Source of the DNA: Perkinsus olseni
Lineage: Eukaryota > Perkinsozoa > Perkinsida
DNA: 64,000 bases
Assembly (NCBI GenBank): GCA_013115125.1
Contig: JABANN010000106.1
Coordinates: 1 to 64,000 of the forward strand
Direction: 5' to 3'
Shown: positions 62,781 through 64,000 of the stretch, piece by piece
Position numbering within the stretch: the first letter of the stretch is position 1
Layout: each line of letters starts with the position of its first letter
Notes under the pieces: model-generated
Seen by the model: only the letters and a program-made list of their open reading frames with translations
The model's database searches: none
Told to the model about the DNA's origin: nothing
Position numbers and translations under genes: made by a program

Positions 62781-64000
62781 ATGGAGGAGGCAAGGGCCTT
62801 GCTGGACCAGCTCATGGGCCGAGACAGGAACGTCTCAGCGGCGGAGAAAGTGAAAATTGAAGAGAAGAAGATCAATTGGATGACGCAGACCCGATATTGC
62901 CCTTATTTCTTGGTGGATTTCTGGTACTACTAGAAGGGAGGGAGCGTAGGGTGGCAGTGGTGCAGAGGCTTCCAACTTGTCCTTCCAAATGCACTAAGTC
63001 AAAGCGCATCCGCGCGTCTCTGGCTTGCCAATGTCGTTGCTCATTAGGGGATCGACTGCGTAGCGCGGTTGTGTTCTATCGTTCACTACCAGTGGATCAC
63101 TAGTAGCTCGTTCACTCAATGGTAGAGCAAAGGTCTCTCATAGAGATGCTCTCGAGTCTGTTCATTCTCGCCTTGTACCGCCGGTTCTGTCCCTATTTTT
63201 CGGGTTGGATCATTCTCCTCCCTGCCTGTTACCTCGGTACTCACTAGCGTTATCCACGTTCTCGGAGCCTCAGGCTGTAGTCCGGGCTCATCCTCACTGT
63301 GTTCAGCCCCCATGATCTCTTCGTCAACACGAAAGCGGATATGGGTCCGTGCAACAAGGAGCACTGCGAGTACACCAAGTCCCGCTTTGAAAAGTGGGAG
63401 GACTGCGCGGAGAAAAGGGCTGTTGTCGACAAGTAAGGTCACCGACAGGTCGCTGACGCAGGTTACAGTTCGCTTTTTATCGGAATAGTTTCTTGTCTGC
63501 TCCCGTGACTTCGTTCCACGTTCGTGTGGTATGGTCGGCAAGACGGTGTGATCGCGAACGACTTCGGAATGGGCTTCATCCCAATCGTATTGCACTCACT
63601 ATTGCCTTTGACCGAGCGGACTTCTTCTCTGTTGGCTCCCTTCGAGGTACGTAGCCTTCACATTTCGATTCCCAGGACATCTTATTGGTGCCGTTTGACT
63701 AATCTTCGACTTCACCACGATACTTCGAAGCAATACGCTAGTTCTTTTCCCATTCACCTTCCCTTCAGGTACTCCCGTGAACTACTTAGCTTCCTGGAGT
63801 ATTTGGAGACACAATTAGCGCACAAGATAAGGAGAGGTAGTAAAGGCTCTGCGGACTTGTTCCGCGTGGCGTTAAGGTCGGCAAGGCCACCCCAAACAAA
63901 CAAAGGAAGAATACTCCCTCACGCAATTAAAACTACTCTCATACGATCTGAATGAGAATCCTTGTGAGCGTTAGCCGTAGCAGACTAATCTCAGTAGTCG
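62781..64000 (+). CDS. LUC7-family U1 snRNP splicing factor (5' part; continues past the window)
   Basis: Exon 1 is 62781-62923 (MEEARALLDQLMGRDRNVSA, then INWMTQTRYCPYFLVDF). Exon 2 is 63307-63432, joined in phase 2 to restore the first zinc finger: C-PHDLFVNTKADMGPCNKEHC. Exon 3 starts at 63769 (YSRELLSFLEYLETQLAHKI) and runs toward about 63870. MLDQLMG-type starts and the CPHDLFVNTKADxGPC finger define LUC7, which binds U1 snRNP and shapes 5' splice-site choice. The second zinc finger and RS tail lie beyond the window. Introns here (383 and 336 nt) are much longer than those of its neighbours. Confidence 0.88.
63104..63175 (+). other. Degenerate tRNA-like sequence in LUC7 intron 1
   Basis: An A-box-like TTCACTCAATGGTAGAGC and a B-box-like TCTGTTCATTCTC lie about 40 bp apart. 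No good acceptor stem forms, so it is probably a decayed tRNA or tRNA-derived repeat. Confidence 0.35.

Overview
The window is nuclear DNA of an intron-dense protist. Base composition is near 50% G+C. Most genes are split into many short exons by introns of about 45-70 nt, and genes lie 100-300 bp apart in long same-strand runs. Ribosomal proteins uL30 and eL18, beta-COP, LUC7, a Rab7-like GTPase and an octotricopeptide-type organelle protein fit an alveolate. A Perkinsus-like lineage (Perkinsozoa) is my best guess, inferred from gene style and not from a marker search. I saw no capsid, reverse-transcriptase or transposase gene.

Layout. 1-870: non-coding, rich in a TGATCC repeat. 0.9-15.6 kb (minus strand): a Gln/Pro-rich protein, a multi-exon coiled-coil protein with a 14-residue tandem repeat, and a large gene whose N-terminus resembles chorein/bridge-type lipid-transfer proteins. 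16-21 kb (plus): uL30 in four exons, two tRNA-Cys genes flanking a tRNA-Arg(CCT)-like sequence, then an unrecognised gene. 21.5-24.4 kb (minus): three tandem U14-type box C/D snoRNA genes, eL18, and a small basic histone-H1-like protein. 24.7-27.5 kb (plus): a CCCH zinc-finger protein and a DHRS7B-like short-chain dehydrogenase. 27.65-60.6 kb: an almost unbroken minus-strand array with a Rab7-like GTPase, unknown genes, a RING membrane protein, a 900-codon repeat protein, a small coiled-coil protein, two tandem hnRNP-U-like genes, a dual-specificity-phosphatase-like gene and beta-COP. 60.8-64 kb: a plus-strand unknown gene, a minus-strand unknown gene and the 5' part of a LUC7 gene cut by the window end.

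How the genes fit together. Many are ordinary housekeeping functions: translation (uL30, eL18, tRNAs, U14 for 18S rRNA), RNA processing (LUC7, CCCH protein, hnRNP-U-like pair) and membrane traffic (beta-COP, Rab7, chorein-like). U14 lies just downstream of eL18 on the same strand, as expected if they share a transcript.

Most unusual signal. The short introns are not random. At least three sequence families recur inside them: GCGGAGCGAAGC, AATTTCGTGGCGCGYGA and tRNA B-box-like GGTTCGAAYCC. Ten perfect copies of the first 12-mer occur in 64 kb, where well under one is expected by chance. This looks like intron gain by introner-like elements, with a few copies apparently read as coding sequence. 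A second point is that both hnRNP-U-like paralogues have lost the Walker A P-loop, and that region lies inside a recent gene-conversion tract.
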